A DNA stretch of 64,000 nt from Pseudomonadota bacterium (lineage in GTDB: Bacteria > Pseudomonadota > Alphaproteobacteria > Rhodobacterales > Rhodobacteraceae): contig JAIUPC010000017.1 of the NCBI GenBank assembly GCA_020161655.1, forward strand, positions 62,001 to 126,000, read 5' to 3'. Numbering within the stretch: the stretch's first letter is position 1; the number at the start of each line of letters is the position of its first letter. Positions 1-9,120 of this stretch are shown piece after piece. A model generated the notes under the pieces. That model was not told the DNA's origin. It worked only from the letters and a program-made list of their open reading frames with translations, and did not search any database. Both the position numbers and the translations under genes were made by a program.

Positions 1-1695
1 TTCGTCACCGACCCTTCGGTGCCGCGCGGGCCCTTGCCGGATTTCCACCGGGCGGCAGAGGAAACTCTGGTGCCCGAGACCGACCGCACCCGCACCCAGC
101 CGGTGTCAGAGGCGCAATCCGCCCCGCCCGGACAGGAGATCGTGGAGCAGGAGCTGGGCGCCATCGGCGGCGTCGTCCGCACCGCGATTTCGGTCGAGCC
201 GCGCGACGGACGGCTTTGCGTCTTCATGCCGCCGACCGAAGACCTTGAGGATTACCTTGAACTCATTGCCGCCGCCGAAGGCAGCGCCAAGGCGCTGGGC
301 CTTGCAATCCATATCGAAGGCTACGCCCCGCCGAACGACCCGCGCCTGAACGTGATCCGCGTCGCCCCCGACCCCGGCGTGATCGAGGTCAACATCCACC
401 CGGCCCATAGCTGGGACGATTGCGTGGCGACAACCGAAGCGATCTACGAAGAGGCGCGGCAATCAAGGCTTGGCGCCGACAAGTTCATGATCGACGGCCG
501 CCATACCGGCACCGGCGGCGGCAACCATGTCGTCGTCGGCGGCGGTACGCTTCTCGACAGCCCGTTCCTGAGGCGGCCCGATCTTCTCAAATCGCTGATC
601 CTCATCTGGCAGCGCCATCCCTCGCTCAGCTACCTCTTCGCCGGCCTCTTCATCGGCCCGACCTCACAGGCCCCCCGGATCGATGAGGCGCGGCATGACA
701 CGCTTTACGAGCTTGAGATTGCGCTGTCGCAACTGAAGCCGCCCGCTGAAGGGCAGGTGCCGCCGCCATGGCTGGTGGACCGGCTCTTGCGCAACATGCT
801 GACCGACGTGACCGGCAATACCCACCGGGCCGAGATCTGCATCGACAAGCTTTTCTCGCCCGACGGGCCGACCGGGCGCCTTGGCCTCGTGGAGTTCCGC
901 GGCTTCGAGATGCCGCCCCATCCGCGCATGAGCCTTGCGCAGCAGCTTCTTCTTCGCGCCATCATCGCGCGGTGCTGGCAAAACCCGGTCGAAGGCCGCC
1001 CGGTGCGCTGGGGCACGGTGCTGCATGACCGCTTCATGCTGCCGCACTACCTTTGGGAAGATTTCCGCGACCTTATCGCCGACCTTGGCCGCCACGGCTT
1101 CGACCTCGATCCGGTCTGGTTCGAGGCACAGGCCGAATTCCGTTTCCCCTTCTGCGGCCAGATCGAGGCGGAGGGCGTGCATCTGGAGATCCGCCAGGCG
1201 CTGGAACCCTGGCATGTGCTTGGCGAAACCGGCGCCATCGGCGGCACCGTCCGCTATACCGACAGTTCGGTCGAGCGCTTGCAGGTGAAGCTGACGACGC
1301 TGCATCAGGACCGCTACCGGGTGACGTGCAACCGCCGCCCGGTGCCTTTGGCCCGCACCCGGACATCGGGCGTCTCGGTCGCCGGGGTGCGCTACAAGGC
1401 CTGGCAACCGGGCGAGGCGCTGCATCCGACGCTGCCGGTCAACGCGCCCCTGACCTTCGACATCTACGATGACTGGACCGGCCGCGCCCTTGCAGGCTGT
1501 GTCTATCACGTCGCCCATCCCGGCGGGCGGAACTACGACACCTTCCCGGTCAACGGCAATGAGGCCGAGGCGCGGCGGCTGGCGCGGTTCGAAGCCAATG
1601 GCCACCTTCCTGGCGCCTACCGGCCCGAACCGGAAACCCCGCACCCGGAATTTCCGATGACGCTTGACCTCAGACGGCCGGTGGGCCTCCACTAG
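1..1695 (+). CDS. DUF2126 / transglutaminase-family protein, C-terminal part (5' end outside window)
   Basis: The reading frame is open from the first base, so the window shows only the C-terminal 564 codons or so; family members are about 1100 residues, with a transglutaminase-like domain at the missing N-terminus. The visible part is the DUF2126 region, recognisable from the conserved stretches [15 protein letters not shown] (codes near 500-545), [19 protein letters not shown] (near 650-700) and [13 protein letters not shown] (near 895-935). The gene ends 18 bases before an alpha-E/ATP-grasp gene that has a strong GAGGAGG ribosome site, and a separate transglutaminase-like gene follows, so the three look like one operon. 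Such clusters have been predicted to make or process small peptides, but no substrate is established. Family assignment is firm; the biochemical role is unknown. Confidence 0.88.
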   Translation, partial: FVTDPSVPRGPLPDFHRAAEETLVPETDRTRTQPVSEAQSAPPGQEIVEQELGAIGGVVRTAISVEPRDGRLCVFMPPTEDLEDYLELIAAAEGSAKALGLAIHIEGYAPPNDPRLNVIRVAPDPGVIEVNIHPAHSWDDCVATTEAIYEEARQSRLGADKFMIDGRHTGTGGGNHVVVGGGTLLDSPFLRRPDLLKSLILIWQRHPSLSYLFAGLFIGPTSQAPRIDEARHDTLYELEIALSQLKPPAEGQVPPPWLVDRLLRNMLTDVTGNTHRAEICIDKLFSPDGPTGRLGLVEFRGFEMPPHPRMSLAQQLLLRAIIARCWQNPVEGRPVRWGTVLHDRFMLPHYLWEDFRDLIADLGRHGFDLDPVWFEAQAEFRFPFCGQIEAEGVHLEIRQALEPWHVLGETGAIGGTVRYTDSSVERLQVKLTTLHQDRYRVTCNRRPVPLARTRTSGVSVAGVRYKAWQPGEALHPTLPVNAPLTFDIYDDWTGRALAGCVYHVAHPGGRNYDTFPVNGNEAEARRLARFEANGHLPGAYRPEPETPHPEFPMTLDLRRPVGLH

Positions 1696-1713
1696 CGCTG
1701 TTCGAGGAGGCCG

Positions 1714-4131
1714 ATGCAACAGCGCAACCCCAACCATGCCGAAGACCCGCGCCTGCGGGCATACCGGCCCGCACCCGGCGTCCCCGACGAGCTTTTCGAC
1801 GCCGAGGGCAGGCTGAGGCCGGTCTGGAAGCCGTTCATCGACCAGTTCCTTGGCCTTTCCCCCGATGACATCGCCGCCCGGTTCGAACGCGGCGACCAGT
1901 ATCTGCGCGAGGCCGGGGTCTACTTCCGGCGCTATTCCAGCGACCCGACGCAAGAACGGGAATGGCCACTGAGCCATGTGCCGGTGATCCTCGGCGGCAG
2001 CGAATGGGAGACGATCTGCGAAGGTCTTGCCGAACGCGCCGACCTTCTCGACGCGATCCTCGCCGATCTTTACGGGCCGGGGCGGCTGGTGGCGGACGGA
2101 CATCTGCCCGCCGAGCTTGTCGCCGGCAATCCGCAATGGCTGAGGCCGATGGTCGGGGTGGAGCCGCGCGGCGGGCATTACCTCCACTACATCGCCTTCG
2201 AGATCGGCCGTTCGCCGGACGGGTCGTGGTTCGTCCTCGGCGACCGCACGCAGGCGCCTTCGGGCGCGGGCTTCGCGCTGGAAAACCGCATGGCCACAAG
2301 CCGGGTCTTCCCCGAGGTCTTCTCGGGCGAGCATATCCACCGCCTCGCCGGGTTCTTCCGTGATTTCCGCAGCGCCATCGAGGGCCTTGCCGGGCGCCAC
2401 AACGGGCTGCCGCGCCGGGCCGGCATCCTGACGCCGGGACCGGCGAACGACGCCTATTACGAACACACCTACATCGCCCGCTACCTCGGCATCCCGCTTC
2501 TTGAGGGCGAGGATCTTCTGGTGCAGGACGGCACCGCGATGATCCGCACCATTGAGGGACCGCAGCCACTTGGCGTCCTCTGGCGGCGGATCGACGCCGG
2601 TTTCGCCGATCCCTTGGAGCTTGATCCCGGCTCGCAGATCGGCACGCCGGGGCTGATGGAGGCGGTCCGGCTCGGCAACCTCGCCATGGTCAATGCGCTC
2701 GGGTCCGGGATTCTCGAAACCCGCGCCATGCTGGCCTTCGTGCCGCGCATTGCCGAGGTTCTGACCAGCAAGCCCCTGAAGCTGCCGAATATCGCCACAT
2801 GGTGGTGCGGTGCCCAGGCCGAGCGCGACTATGTGAGCGAGAACGCCCGCCGCATGATGATCGGCCCGGCCTTGGCTGTCGATCTCCCCTTCGACGCGAA
2901 CGCCGCCACCGTCCTTGGCGGCAAGTTCCGCGACAATGCCGACCGCCCGATCGCCGAATGGCTCGACCGCGAAGGGCCGGAGCTTGTCGGGCAGGAGGCG
3001 GTCACGCTCTCCACAACGCCAAGCTGGTCGCCGACCGAGGCGGGCGGGACGCTCCGGCCACGGCCGATGACGGTCAGGGTCTTTGCCGCGCGGACGCGCC
3101 ACGGCTGGTCGTTCATGCCGGGCGGCTATGCCCGGATCGGGGCCGAGGCGGACGCAACCGCACTTGGCATGCAGCGCGGCGGCATGGTCGCCGATGTCTG
3201 GATCGTGTCGGAACGGCCCGTGCCGCAAGTGAGCCTCGTCGCGCCGCCGAAGGTGGAGTTCCGCCGCGAGGCGCAAGGCACGCTGCCCGCCCGCGCCGCC
3301 GACAACCTCTATTGGCTTGGCCGCTATGTGGAACGTTGCGAAGATGCGATGCGGCTGATCCGGGCCTATCACCTGAGGCTCGCTGCCTCCGAACGCCGCG
3401 ACGGCCCGCTTCTGGTGCAGCTTGAAAGCTTCCTTGACGGGCGCGGCATCAACGTCGATGAGGTGGTTCCCGCCGTACTCCTCGACCGGATCGCCGCCGC
3501 CCGCGGTTGCGCCGCCAAGATCAGGGATCGCTTTTCCACCGATGGCTGGCTGGCGCTTTACGACCTGCAGAAAACGGCGCGCGGCATGACCGAAACCGCC
3601 CGCCCCGGCGACGATGCCGCCCGGGCGATGGGCGTGCTACTGCGCAAGATCACCGGCTTTTCCGGCCTTGTGCACGAGAACATGTACCGCTCTTCCGGCT
3701 GGCGCTTCCTGTCGGCGGGCCGGGCGCTTGAGCGGACGGATTTCCTCGCCTCGCTCCTTTCCGCCTTCACCGACCCCGAGGCGCCCTATGGCTCGCTCGA
3801 CCTCGCCGTCGAGGTCGCGGACAGCGTCATCACCCACCAGCGCCGCTACCGGATCGAAACGAGCCGCGACACCGTTGTCGATCTTCTCGCCATCGACGAT
3901 CACAACCCGCGCGCCATCCTCTTTCAGATGAACGAACTTAGGGGCCTCGCGCAGGCCTTGCCGCAGGCGCGGGTAGACGGCAGCCCCGCAGCGCTTCTCA
4001 GGACGATCCTGCCGGTCTGCACCCGGTTCGAGGTTGCGGCCCCCTCGGACCTCACCCTTGCCTCCTTCGAAGAGGTGCGGGACGATCTTTACAAGATTTC
4101 CGACCTCCTCACGCAGACCTATCTCAGGTGA
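1714..4131 (+). CDS. Circularly permuted ATP-grasp + alpha-E domain protein
   Basis: This 805-residue protein joins two domains. Residues about 70-480 are a circularly permuted ATP-grasp ligase (DUF404/DUF407 type, with conserved segments such as GILTPGPANDAYYEH and PNIATWWCGAQAERDYV). Residues about 520-800 are an alpha-E domain (DUF403) that opens with NLYWLGRYVERCEDAMRL. ATP-grasp enzymes form amide bonds through acyl-phosphate intermediates, so an amidoligase acting on a peptide or amino acid is the likely activity; this is inference. Some bacteria carry the two domains as separate genes, and here they are fused. Start chosen at the ATG preceded by GAGGAGG. The stop lies 4 bases before the next gene's ATG, which implies translational coupling. 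Confidence 0.9.
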   Translation: MQQRNPNHAEDPRLRAYRPAPGVPDELFDAEGRLRPVWKPFIDQFLGLSPDDIAARFERGDQYLREAGVYFRRYSSDPTQEREWPLSHVPVILGGSEWETICEGLAERADLLDAILADLYGPGRLVADGHLPAELVAGNPQWLRPMVGVEPRGGHYLHYIAFEIGRSPDGSWFVLGDRTQAPSGAGFALENRMATSRVFPEVFSGEHIHRLAGFFRDFRSAIEGLAGRHNGLPRRAGILTPGPANDAYYEHTYIARYLGIPLLEGEDLLVQDGTAMIRTIEGPQPLGVLWRRIDAGFADPLELDPGSQIGTPGLMEAVRLGNLAMVNALGSGILETRAMLAFVPRIAEVLTSKPLKLPNIATWWCGAQAERDYVSENARRMMIGPALAVDLPFDANAATVLGGKFRDNADRPIAEWLDREGPELVGQEAVTLSTTPSWSPTEAGGTLRPRPMTVRVFAARTRHGWSFMPGGYARIGAEADATALGMQRGGMVADVWIVSERPVPQVSLVAPPKVEFRREAQGTLPARAADNLYWLGRYVERCEDAMRLIRAYHLRLAASERRDGPLLVQLESFLDGRGINVDEVVPAVLLDRIAAARGCAAKIRDRFSTDGWLALYDLQKTARGMTETARPGDDAARAMGVLLRKITGFSGLVHENMYRSSGWRFLSAGRALERTDFLASLLSAFTDPEAPYGSLDLAVEVADSVITHQRRYRIETSRDTVVDLLAIDDHNPRAILFQMNELRGLAQALPQARVDGSPAALLRTILPVCTRFEVAAPSDLTLASFEEVRDDLYKISDLLTQTYLR

Positions 4132-4135
4132 GGCG

Positions 4136-5029
4136 ATGCTTTACGACCTGACCCTGGCGATCAGCTATTCCTACCCGGTCCCGTCGGTGAACTCCCGCAC
4201 GGTGATGCGGCTGACGCCGTCCTCCATCGAGGGGCGGCAGGTCGTGCGGTCGCGCATGATCCGGGCCGAGCCGGCGCCATCAGAAAAGCGCGACACGATG
4301 GATTTCTTCGGCAATGCCATGACAACCGCCGTCTGGACCGAACCGGTCGAGGCGCTGCGCCTGACGCTGACCGCGCGCGTCGAACGGCTTGCCCCGGCGC
4401 AGGAGCTGGATCTGTCCGCCCCGCTCGCTTCCCTGCCGCAGGAAATATCCCTGGCGCAGGACATCGGCACGCAGTCCCCGCATCATTTCATTGCCGCCTC
4501 CCGCCGCGCAAAGCCCGGCGGCGCGATGACGGAGTTTGCGCGCGACCAGTTGCGCCCCGGCATGAGCACGCTCGAAGCGGTGCAGGCCATCGGTCACGCG
4601 CTCCACGGCATCATGCGCTTTGACCCCGACGCCACCACCGTCAACACGCCCGCCGAAGAGGCCTTCGACAAGCGGCACGGGGTCTGCCAGGACTTCAGCC
4701 ACATCATGATCACCTGCCTGCGCGGCATCGGCATCCCGGCGGGCTATGTCTCGGGCTTCCTGCGCACCCGGCCGCCGCCCGGAAAGCCGCGGCTTGAGGG
4801 GGCCGATGCGATGCATGCCTGGGTTAGGGCCTGGGCCGGGGCCGAGATCGGATGGATCGAGTTCGACCCGACCAATGACCGTCCCGCCGGCGTCGATCAC
4901 ATCATTGTCGGATACGGGCGCGACTATGACGATGTCGCCCCGGTCCGGGGCGCATTGCGCGGCTTCGGCGCGCAGGAAAGCCGGCAGGCGGTCGATGTCG
5001 TGCCGCTGGATGACCCCGCCGCCGGGTGA
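4136..5029 (+). CDS. Transglutaminase-like cysteine peptidase family protein
   Basis: This 297-residue protein has an N-terminal beta-rich bacterial transglutaminase-associated domain (starting MLYDLTLAISYSYP) followed by the transglutaminase core. A complete papain-like triad is visible: Cys184 in HGVCQDFSH, His227 in DAMHAWVRAW and Asp244 in IEFDPTND. The start is the ATG just 4 bases after the ATP-grasp/alpha-E stop; the in-frame ATG further upstream would bury the start deep in that gene. Proteins of this type probably act as peptidases or amidases rather than true cross-linking transglutaminases. In many proteobacteria a proteasome-like Anbu peptidase gene sits in this cluster; none follows here, since the next gene is convergent LigT. 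Confidence 0.9.
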   Translation: MLYDLTLAISYSYPVPSVNSRTVMRLTPSSIEGRQVVRSRMIRAEPAPSEKRDTMDFFGNAMTTAVWTEPVEALRLTLTARVERLAPAQELDLSAPLASLPQEISLAQDIGTQSPHHFIAASRRAKPGGAMTEFARDQLRPGMSTLEAVQAIGHALHGIMRFDPDATTVNTPAEEAFDKRHGVCQDFSHIMITCLRGIGIPAGYVSGFLRTRPPPGKPRLEGADAMHAWVRAWAGAEIGWIEFDPTNDRPAGVDHIIVGYGRDYDDVAPVRGALRGFGAQESRQAVDVVPLDDPAAG

Positions 5030-5040
5030 AACGCCCCGGC

Positions 5041-5592
5041 CTATCCGATGGCCGAGAGCGGATAGGACGCCAACACTTCATAATGCGCGCCGTCCGAGGT
5101 CAGGATCGATTCAAAGAGGCAGAACTCTGTGACGCGGAACGGCGGCAACCGATGATCGGCGCGCCCGGCGAGGAAGCGGCCGAGACGGCCGATCTCATCG
5201 CGCGGCAGCACCTTCGGGAACCGCGCCAGCGTGACATGCGGATGGAAGCGCCGGCGTTCGCCCTGCAGACCGACCCCGTGCAGGCGGCTCTTGATCCTTT
5301 GCTGAAGTTCGGTCAGGCCCGGCGAAGGCTGGACGCCGATGTTGAAGACTTGCGGGCTTTCGGCGCCGAAGGTGTCGAGGCCGGACAGAGTCAGCTCGAA
5401 AGCCGGGTGGCGGATCGTCTCAAGCGCGAAATGCACCTCCTCCAGCATCCGGTCGGGCTGGTCGCCCAGAAAAGCCAGAGTCATGTGCAGGTTTTCGGCC
5501 TCCACAAGGCGGCCGAAGGGCAGGGCGGCCTGCACCGGGGCAAGGGCGCGGGCGACCGATTCCGGCATTGGTATCGCCACGAAGCTGCGCAT
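5041..5592 (-). CDS. thpR: RNA 2',3'-cyclic phosphodiesterase / 2'-5' RNA ligase family
   Basis: A 183-residue 2H phosphoesterase. The two catalytic H-x-T-x motifs are present: HMTL at residue 36 and HVTL at about residue 119, separated as expected for the LigT/ThpR fold. Family members hydrolyse 2',3'-cyclic phosphate RNA ends and can make 2'-5' linkages reversibly in vitro; the cellular substrate is generally unknown. The start was set at MRSFVAIPMP, which is where the family normally begins; a longer open frame runs upstream but crosses the divergent MFS gene. It converges on the transglutaminase-like gene with an 11-base gap. The function label rests on motifs and length only. Confidence 0.88.
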   Translation of the reverse strand: MRSFVAIPMPESVARALAPVQAALPFGRLVEAENLHMTLAFLGDQPDRMLEEVHFALETIRHPAFELTLSGLDTFGAESPQVFNIGVQPSPGLTELQQRIKSRLHGVGLQGERRRFHPHVTLARFPKVLPRDEIGRLGRFLAGRADHRLPPFRVTEFCLFESILTSDGAHYEVLASYPLSAIG

Positions 5593-5709
5593 CCGGACCC
5601 TCCCGATCTCTCCGGTCCGAACGGAGCATAAAACCGACGCCTTGCACAGGCCCGCCGAATCCCGCAGGGTCCGACCGGAAAACAGGCAAACTAAAAACAG
5701 GCGGCGAAG

Positions 5710-6900
5710 GTGCGGGCGGGAATTGCATTTCTGGTGCTGGGCTATGTGCTGAGCCAGTTCTACCGGGCCTTCCTTGCCGTGCTGGCGCCTGTCCTGAAGG
5801 CGGAGATCGGCACGGCGGCCTCCGACCTCGCGCTGTCTTCGGGCATATGGTTTCTGGTCTTCGCGCTGATGCAGATCCCGGTGGGCGCGGCACTTGACCG
5901 GATTGGGCCAAGGCTGACCTCGGCGGTCCTCCTGGCGCTGGGCGGCGGCGGCGGGGCGCTGGTCTTCGCGACGGCGCAAGGGCCCTGGGCCATCCACATC
6001 GCCATGGCGCTGATCGGCATCGGCTGTTCGCCCGTCCTGATGGCGTCCTACTACATCTTCGCGCGCATCTATTCGCCGGCAGTCTTCGGAACGCTGGCGG
6101 GTGCGGTCATCGGTTTCGGCTCGCTCGGCAACATCCTCGGCGCGGCGCCGCTTTCCTGGACGGTGGCGGCAGTCGGCTGGCGCGAGACGCTTTTCGGCCT
6201 TGCCGGCGTGACCCTTGTGGTGGCCGCAGCGCTCTGGATCTTCGTGCGCAATCCGCCGCAGGCCGGGAAGCCTTCAAGCGGGGGCGGGTCTTTCCTTGAC
6301 CTTTTCCGCATTCCCGGCATGTGGGCGATCCTGCCGCTGATGGCCGTCGCCTATGCCCCCGCTGCCTCGATCCGCGGCCTCTGGGCCGGGCCCTATCTTT
6401 CTCAGGTCTTCGGGGCCGACACCGCGCAGATCGGCACCTCGACGCTGGTGATGGCGCTGGCCATGGTCGCGGGCAACTTCGCCTACGGTCCCCTTGACCG
6501 CATCTTCGGCACCCAGAAATGGGTGGTCTTCACCGGCAACGTCCTTTGCGCCCTCAGTCTTGGGCTGCTCGCGGCCTTTCCCGGCGCTGGCATCTGGACC
6601 GCGACCATCCTCCTTGCCGCCCTTGGCCTCTTCGGCGCGTCCTTCCCGGCGATCATGGCGCATGGGCGGAGCTTCTTTCCGCCGCATCTCGTCGGGCGCG
6701 GGGTGGCCTTCCTCAACATGTTCGGGATCGGCGGCGCGGGTATCCTCCAGTTCTCCTCCGGCGGGTTCGAGCGTTCGATGCAGGCTGGCGGCGCGGCCCC
6801 TGACGCGGTCTTCTCGGCGCTCTTCCTCTTCTTCCTCCTGCCCTTGCTGATCGGGCTCGCGCTCTACCTCTTCAGTCGCGACGCCAAGGCGGGCGCATGA
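5710..6900 (+). CDS. MFS transporter
   Basis: A 396-residue polytopic membrane protein with about twelve hydrophobic segments and the layout of the major facilitator superfamily. The N-terminus (IAFLVLGYVLSQFYRAFLAV) runs straight into the first membrane span, and a loop rich in glycine and arginine near DRIGPRLTSA matches the conserved loop between spans 2 and 3. The start is GTG at 5710; no ATG lies closer to the first membrane span. The substrate cannot be told from sequence; similar proteins are often annotated as nitrate/nitrite or organic-anion porters, which I would not rely on. It is divergent from thpR, with 117 bp between, and is followed by asd in a separate unit. Confidence 0.85.
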   Translation: MRAGIAFLVLGYVLSQFYRAFLAVLAPVLKAEIGTAASDLALSSGIWFLVFALMQIPVGAALDRIGPRLTSAVLLALGGGGGALVFATAQGPWAIHIAMALIGIGCSPVLMASYYIFARIYSPAVFGTLAGAVIGFGSLGNILGAAPLSWTVAAVGWRETLFGLAGVTLVVAAALWIFVRNPPQAGKPSSGGGSFLDLFRIPGMWAILPLMAVAYAPAASIRGLWAGPYLSQVFGADTAQIGTSTLVMALAMVAGNFAYGPLDRIFGTQKWVVFTGNVLCALSLGLLAAFPGAGIWTATILLAALGLFGASFPAIMAHGRSFFPPHLVGRGVAFLNMFGIGGAGILQFSSGGFERSMQAGGAAPDAVFSALFLFFLLPLLIGLALYLFSRDAKAGA

Positions 6901-7008
6901 CCTGCCGGCAACGGTAGAGCAGGTCGCGCAGGCCCTTGGCCAATCGGCGCTTTTCATGTCCGGTCCGATCGGCTAAGGGGCTTCGTCCTTACTAATCGGA
7001 GACCCCAG

Positions 7009-8031
7009 ATGGGCTACAAGGTCGTTGTCGCCGGCGCCACGGGGAACGTGGGCCGTGAAATGCTGAACATCCTCGCGGAACGTGAGTTCCCGGTGGACGA
7101 GATTGCCGCACTTGCCAGCCGCAAGTCGCTTGGCACCGAAGTTTCGTTCGGCGACAAGACCCTGAAGACCAAGGACCTCGACACTTTCGATTTCACCGGC
7201 TGGGACATCGCGCTTTTTGCCGTGGGTTCGGATGCGACGAAGATCTACGCGCCGAAGGCGGCTGCGGCGGGCTGCGTCGTGATCGACAACTCCTCGCTCT
7301 ACCGTTACGACCCGGAGATCCCGCTGGTCGTGCCGGAAGTGAACCCGGAAGCGGTTGAGCAGTACAAGAAGCGGAACATCATCGCCAACCCCAACTGCTC
7401 CACCGCGCAGATGGTCGTGGCGCTGAAGCCCCTGCATGACCGCGCGAAGATCAAGCGCGTCGTCGTGTCGACCTATCAGTCCGTCTCGGGCGCCGGCAAG
7501 GCCGGCATTGATGAGCTTTGGGACCAGACCAAGGGCATGTATGTGCCGGGGCAGGAGGTCGCGCCGAAGAAGTTCTCAAAGCAGATCGCCTTCAACGTCA
7601 TCCCCCATATCGACGTCTTCCTTGATAGTGGCGAGACCAAGGAAGAATGGAAGATGGTGGCCGAGACGAAGAAGATCCTCGACAAGTCGATCAAGGTCAC
7701 GGCGACCTGCGTCCGAGTTCCCGTGTTCGTCGGCCATTCCGAGGCGATCAACATCGAGTTCGAGGAATTCCTCGACGAGGATGAGGCCCGTGACATCCTG
7801 CGCGAGGCGCCGGGGATCCTCGTCGTCGACAAGCGGGAACCGGGTGGCTACATCACGCCGATCGAAGCCGTCGGCGAATACGCAACCTATATCAGCCGCA
7901 TCCGCCAGGATTCGACCATCGAGAACGGCCTGAACCTCTGGTGCGTGTCCGACAACCTCCGGAAGGGTGCCGCGCTCAATGCCGTGCAGATCGCCGAGAC
8001 GTTGGGCAACCGCTGCCTGAAGAAGGGCTGA
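7009..8031 (+). CDS. asd: Aspartate-semialdehyde dehydrogenase
   Basis: A 340-residue cytosolic enzyme reducing aspartyl-4-phosphate to aspartate semialdehyde with NADPH, the branch point for lysine/diaminopimelate, threonine and methionine synthesis. The N-terminal nucleotide-binding motif GATGNVGREML is at residues 9-19, and the catalytic cysteine is Cys130 in NPNCSTAQM. Length fits the family. The ATG at 7009 is preceded by GGAGA at a good distance. The gene stands alone: MFS upstream on the same strand ends 108 bp earlier, and a strong intrinsic terminator at 8057-8083 closes the unit. Confidence 0.97.
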   Translation: MGYKVVVAGATGNVGREMLNILAEREFPVDEIAALASRKSLGTEVSFGDKTLKTKDLDTFDFTGWDIALFAVGSDATKIYAPKAAAAGCVVIDNSSLYRYDPEIPLVVPEVNPEAVEQYKKRNIIANPNCSTAQMVVALKPLHDRAKIKRVVVSTYQSVSGAGKAGIDELWDQTKGMYVPGQEVAPKKFSKQIAFNVIPHIDVFLDSGETKEEWKMVAETKKILDKSIKVTATCVRVPVFVGHSEAINIEFEEFLDEDEARDILREAPGILVVDKREPGGYITPIEAVGEYATYISRIRQDSTIENGLNLWCVSDNLRKGAALNAVQIAETLGNRCLKKG

Positions 8032-8056
8032 GCGGCTTCCATTTCGACAGAACGCG

Positions 8057-8083
8057 AGAGGCGCCCAAAAGGGCGCCTCTTTA
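8057..8083 (+). terminator. Intrinsic terminator of asd
   Basis: Arms AGAGGCGCCC (8057-8066) and GGGCGCCTCT (8071-8080) pair perfectly over 10 bp around an AAAA loop, followed by a T-rich tail (TTTACTTT) on the plus strand. It lies 25 bases after the asd stop. The minus-strand side has no T-run, so it does not look bidirectional even though the convergent TPR gene ends at 8104. Confidence 0.88.
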
Positions 8084-8103
8084 CTTTCAGGAACCGCCGC
8101 CCT

Positions 8104-8583
8104 TCAGCCCTGCCCCTTGGCCTGCAGCGCCGACTGAAGGTCCATCGCCTCTTCGCAGGTGCCGCAGATGGATTGCAGCATCTTCAGGTTCTGCCGGGCC
8201 TGATCGAACTGGCCGGTCTCCACGAACAATTCGCCCTGATACTCCAGCGCGCCGATATGCTTGGGGTTCGCCCGAAGCGCGATGGCATAGTAGCGCGCCG
8301 CCTCGTTGTAGTTCTTCAGGTTGCGGCTCGAATAGCCCATCAGGTTCCAGACATCGGCGTTCTTCGGTTCGGCCTTTGCGACCGGGGCGAGGATGCGCAG
8401 CGCCTTGGCATATTGACCGGCATCAATGGCGGCCTGCGCCTCTGTGATGCCGCCTGATGCAGGAGCGGTCGCCGGCGCCGCGGCCTGACTGCCGCTGTCG
8501 CTGCCGGAATCGGCAGCCTTCGCCGGAACGGCGAGAAGAAGGAGAAGCGCCGCAGCGCGTGCGAAGGAATAACTCGGCATCAT
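8104..8583 (-). CDS. Exported tetratricopeptide-repeat protein
   Basis: About 159 residues. An N-terminal signal peptide (hydrophobic ALLLLLAVPAKA, cleavage after AKA) is followed by a Ser/Gly/Ala-rich linker and then two to three TPR units, the clearest being NADVWNLMGYSSRNLKNYNE and the next repeat with ALRANPKHIGALEYQGELF. A CGTCEEAMDL segment near the C-terminus has a Cys-x2-Cys pair. TPR proteins mediate protein-protein contacts; here probably in the periplasm. The start is one of two adjacent ATG codons (8583 or 8580) behind a GGGGTGGG ribosome site; a GTG at 8589 is also possible. The partner is unknown. Confidence 0.82.
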   Translation of the reverse strand: MMPSYSFARAAALLLLLAVPAKAADSGSDSGSQAAAPATAPASGGITEAQAAIDAGQYAKALRILAPVAKAEPKNADVWNLMGYSSRNLKNYNEAARYYAIALRANPKHIGALEYQGELFVETGQFDQARQNLKMLQSICGTCEEAMDLQSALQAKGQG

Positions 8584-8653
8584 GCCCACCCCGATTGAAG
8601 CGTCGGGCAGAGCCTAGCATGCCGCCCCTGTAACGCGCATCACGTTTGATCCA

Positions 8654-9073
8654 TCAGGCGGCACGGCGCCGGGCAACCGGCAGGGCCATCGGGGTGGTGA
8701 AGACTTCGGCAGGAAAAGGCGCGTGAAACTGGACCGTCAGGGCGGTCATGCCGTGGCCGAGGTCCGCCATCGGCAAGAGCGGCCGGTTCAGCGGCCAGTC
8801 ATGCAGCATGAGGTCTCCGGCAGGATCGCGGCGGAGCACGTATCCGGCGCGGCGCAGGCGGCTTTGCAGGTCGAGCCAGTCCGCCGCCGCCATTACTGCC
8901 TGCCGCACGATATCAGCAGCACCAATTGGGCAAAGACCGGCCCGGTCGACGGCGGCGGCAAGGACCGCCGCGACATAGTCGGAGGGCTGTACCCCGGCGT
9001 CCCGCGCAGCCCGGCCAAGGGCGAGGAGGAGCGCCGGGGGGAGATGAAGTTCGACGGGGATCGACCTTTCCAT
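8654..9073 (-). CDS. Hypothetical protein with ribbon-helix-helix-like N-terminus
   Basis: 139 residues, not recognised as a named family. Residues 1-48 read like a ribbon-helix-helix DNA-binding segment: a short basic/hydrophobic strand (SIPVELHLPPALLLALGRAA) and two helices. The rest resembles no domain I know; it contains a segment predicted to be alpha/beta around YVLRRDPAGDLMLHDWPLN. It lies on the minus strand 47 bases downstream of the carbonic anhydrase gene (stop at 9121, start here at 9073), so co-transcription is possible. Codon use matches its neighbours. It may be a small regulator, but this is a weak inference from the N-terminus alone. Confidence 0.6.
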   Translation of the reverse strand: MERSIPVELHLPPALLLALGRAARDAGVQPSDYVAAVLAAAVDRAGLCPIGAADIVRQAVMAAADWLDLQSRLRRAGYVLRRDPAGDLMLHDWPLNRPLLPMADLGHGMTALTVQFHAPFPAEVFTTPMALPVARRRAA

Positions 9074-9120
9074 GGCCGAACTGTCGCGCGTCAGGGTTAA
9101 CGCGCGGTTTCGACCGTCCG

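Noticed and set aside
664-3372. A 902-codon minus-strand open frame opposite the DUF2126 and ATP-grasp genes
   Set aside because: Antisense to two recognised proteins; the product is a compositional Arg/Gly/His/Ala mix with no motif. Long shadow frames are expected in DNA of this GC content.
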